In this document: positions 5,310 through 7,053 of the stretch, one piece after another
Layout: each line of letters begins with the position of its first letter
Numbering within the stretch: the stretch's first letter is position 1
Assembly (NCBI GenBank): GCA_949025205.1
Contig: CARMXJ010000058.1
Coordinates: forward strand, 1-7,053
Reading direction: 5' to 3'
DNA length: 7,053 nucleotides
From: an uncultured Bacilli bacterium
GTDB taxonomy: Bacteria; Bacillota_I; Bacilli_A; RF39; UBA660
Program-made: the position numbers and the translations under genes
Notes under the pieces: generated by a model
Seen by the model: only the letters and a program-made list of their open reading frames with translations
Told to the model about the DNA's origin: nothing
The model's database searches: none

Positions 5310-6512
5310 TTAACTTTTTTTATTTTCTGTTTTATCAATATTTTTGTCATATGATATGTCCGACACTTCATATTTTCTTGTTTTACCAATGTATCCTAAT
5401 AACGAAGTAGATGCCCAGCCAATAAAGGCTAAAACAAAGAAATAAATGACTCCAAATATTGTAAATTTTGGTTCTGATTTGGTAAGCAAACTAATAATAG
5501 ATGCCCCAGCACTCATACTGGTTACAATTGTTAAACTATTAATTGATTTGCTTGTAACATCGGATTTTAAGCTAGCAAATAATTTTTGAGCAGAAGAAAT
5601 ATACGTTTGGGTCATATCCCATAAATATTTAATGTAATCCAATGTATCTTTTAATGTTTCAAAACGATATCCAGAAATTGCTAAGAATTCTGTTAACTCG
5701 GCATCACTTTTAGCAATTCTTTCCCGTGTGCCGATATATGTTCCCATTTGGTTAATTCGTCCATCAATTAAGTTTACCGTTTTAGCATATCCTTCTAATT
5801 TCGAATTAAACGCAACAATATCTGCACCTTTTACTATAGCATTTTCTTTAACATGGTCAATTTTTTCCCAAATGACACGATGAAGATTTAAATAACGATG
5901 AAGTTGGCCTTTAAATTCACGAATAAAAATTTGCTCTTCAATGTATTTTTCTATCTTTTCTAGAGATTGGCTTTTATTATTAATAAAATAGTATTTATCT
6001 CCGCGTACCACATCGTACTTTGCATTATTAAATTCAAAATATTTTTGCTTTTCTGTTCGAGATAAAAGTACAGAAATGTCTTCCTTTGAAGCCTTATCAC
6101 AAATAATGAAATAAGGAAATACGGTTTCAATATTGGCAAGCTCTTTTGGAACAGGAGCTCCTAAACTAAATAAATAGCTAAATGCTGGAGACAACTTATT
6201 CTCGTAATAGTCCGTTACTTTATCAAGGTCTACAAACAATGTGTCTTCTGAAACATTTTTGTTATTTAAACAAATTAAGCCATCTTCATAAATTTTTACT
6301 GTTATTTCATAAGCTGTTGTAAATTCAATGAATTCTTCTCCTGCCACTCCATAATCAATTTTACCAATGGCTAGATTTTTATGAAGTTCATTTAATTTTT
6401 CTTGGTCCAAATCTAATTTTGAACTTTTTGCTCTTAAAAAATCATATATTTCTGTTAATTGTAGCATGGTTCTTTGGAACCAACCACCGATATAAACATT
6501 GGTTATTTTCAT
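5310..6512 (-). CDS. Uncharacterised membrane protein with long helical region and two C-terminal TM segments, 400 aa
   Basis: I do not recognise this family. There is no signal peptide. Residues 1-30 (KITNVYIGGWFQRTMLQLTE) look conserved in character, followed by a mixed region with beta strands at about 50-180. A long charged helical or coiled-coil stretch runs from about 180 to 320, including EKIEKYIEEQ, RERIAKSDAELTEFL and LKDTLDYIKYLWDMTQTYI. Two hydrophobic segments follow at about 324-343 and 351-374, with a polar cytoplasmic-looking tail (KYEVSDISYDK to KKS). The order, a soluble N-domain then long helices then two C-terminal membrane helices, recalls CorA-type metal transporters. The GMN signature of CorA is absent, so I do not call it a transporter. 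The Shine-Dalgarno site is weak. It follows the GNAT gene by 30 bases and precedes the exported-protein gene by 15, suggesting an operon and a role at the envelope. Confidence 0.75.
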   Translation of the reverse strand: MKITNVYIGGWFQRTMLQLTEIYDFLRAKSSKLDLDQEKLNELHKNLAIGKIDYGVAGEEFIEFTTAYEITVKIYEDGLICLNNKNVSEDTLFVDLDKVTDYYENKLSPAFSYLFSLGAPVPKELANIETVFPYFIICDKASKEDISVLLSRTEKQKYFEFNNAKYDVVRGDKYYFINNKSQSLEKIEKYIEEQIFIREFKGQLHRYLNLHRVIWEKIDHVKENAIVKGADIVAFNSKLEGYAKTVNLIDGRINQMGTYIGTRERIAKSDAELTEFLAISGYRFETLKDTLDYIKYLWDMTQTYISSAQKLFASLKSDVTSKSINSLTIVTSMSAGASIISLLTKSEPKFTIFGVIYFFVLAFIGWASTSLLGYIGKTRKYEVSDISYDKNIDKTENKKS

Positions 6513-6542
6513 ACTCTACTTCACTCTTTCTTTTTATTAAAA

Positions 6543-6986
6543 CTATTTTCGAATGTCTACGCTAAAAAAGGTAGAATCATCTGCCAAAAATCCAAATTTT
6601 TTATAACAAGTATGGGCAGGAACACGAAAGTTTCGACTCCATAGCTTTAAAGCAATGCAATTTCTTTCTTGGCATACTTTTTTTACAGCTTCTAACATGT
6701 GCGTAGCAATTTTATGTTTACGATATTCTGGTTTCACACAAACGTGATTTAAAATGGCATAAGTTTCCATTCCATCAAAAAGTGTTGGAATTATTGCAAT
6801 TCTTGTGTGCGCAACAATTTTTCCTTCTATTTCTCCAATGATATAAAGTTGATTTTTATCGTTTTCGTTTTCTTTATACCTTCTATCTGCTTCTTCGTAC
6901 GTTGTATTTTCTTCAAATACTTCGTTACATAAATCCACTATCCCATGTATATGGGATGCGTCTGCTATTCTAAATTTTATTTCCAT
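6543..6986 (-). CDS. GNAT-family N-acetyltransferase, 147 aa
   Basis: This cytosolic acetyltransferase would move acetyl from acetyl-CoA to an amine; the substrate cannot be told. The fold markers are in order: the N-terminal strand FRIADASHIHGIVDLC (5-20), the central strands LYIIGEIEGKIVAHTRIAII (47-66), and motif A VCVKPEYRKHKIATHMLEAV (82-101), which contains the pyrophosphate loop. Motif B follows, ALKLWSRNFRVPAHTCYKKFGF (112-133), where the helix and KKFGF ending are typical. The loop reads RKHKIA, so the usual Gly of R/Q-x-x-G-x-G/A is replaced by Lys, a common variation. At 147 residues it is a complete single-domain GNAT. AGGAG at 6998-6994, seven bases upstream, supports ATG 6986. 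It is the first of three closely spaced minus-strand genes. No convincing promoter is seen in the 67 bases to the window edge, so transcription may begin outside. Confidence 0.9.
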   Translation of the reverse strand: MEIKFRIADASHIHGIVDLCNEVFEENTTYEEADRRYKENENDKNQLYIIGEIEGKIVAHTRIAIIPTLFDGMETYAILNHVCVKPEYRKHKIATHMLEAVKKVCQERNCIALKLWSRNFRVPAHTCYKKFGFLADDSTFFSVDIRK

Positions 6987-7053
6987 ACTTATACTCCTTT
7001 TTATTAGAGTTGTTCGGAAACAAAAAACATGTTAAAATTTAGATAGCTAAACA

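Noticed and set aside
5310..6512. CorA magnesium transporter
   Set aside because: The layout is similar but the GMN motif is missing between the two membrane helices and no clear N-terminal CorA motif is seen.
1..7053. Possible reassignment of TGA to tryptophan, suggested by AT-richness and six stops that are all TAA or TAG
   Set aside because: About 14 tryptophan codons in the genes are all TGG and no gene contains an in-frame TGA; in an AT-rich organism using TGA for Trp most should be TGA.
7020..7053. AACATGTT palindrome and AT-rich bases near the right edge as promoter or operator of the GNAT operon
   Set aside because: The palindrome is only eight bases and no -35/-10 pair with acceptable spacing could be found before ATG 6986.

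Overview
The window is strongly AT-rich DNA with dense bacterial coding, short intergenic gaps, AGGAG-type ribosome binding sites and factor-independent terminators. This fits a low-GC Gram-positive lineage (Bacillota or a Mollicutes-like Bacilli relative, quite possibly an uncultured gut member; inference). The code looks standard: all readable tryptophans are TGG and no reading frame crosses a TGA. The six visible stops are TAA or TAG. No RNA gene, insertion sequence, CRISPR array or clear phage gene is visible.

Left region (1-540): a divergent pair. A truncated gene reading leftward off the edge encodes the N-terminus of an exported protein with a SipW-like signal peptide (SYAWW). A small XRE/Cro-CI type repressor reads rightward. 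The gap between them holds three matching 21-bp operator-like dyads. A near-consensus leftward promoter (TTGACT, 17 bp, TATAAT) is built into the second and third dyads. This is the best candidate for an undescribed regulatory module here: a compact repressor switch controlling a surface protein and probably itself. A perfect 14-bp hairpin closes the repressor gene and also overlaps the end of deoD.

Middle region (532-3697): two housekeeping genes on the minus strand, each apparently its own unit. One is a DeoD-type purine-nucleoside phosphorylase. The other is a long U32-family protein of the RlhA/TrhP RNA-hydroxylation type with an intact four-cysteine cluster. The U32 gene has an extended -10 promoter and its own terminator.

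Right region (3762-6986): three closely spaced minus-strand genes form a likely operon. In order of transcription they are a GNAT acetyltransferase, an unrecognised 400-residue protein with two C-terminal membrane helices, and a 510-residue exported protein with a SYAYF signal. They end at a terminator at about 3669-3697. The last two are probably envelope proteins whose function cannot be named from the sequence.
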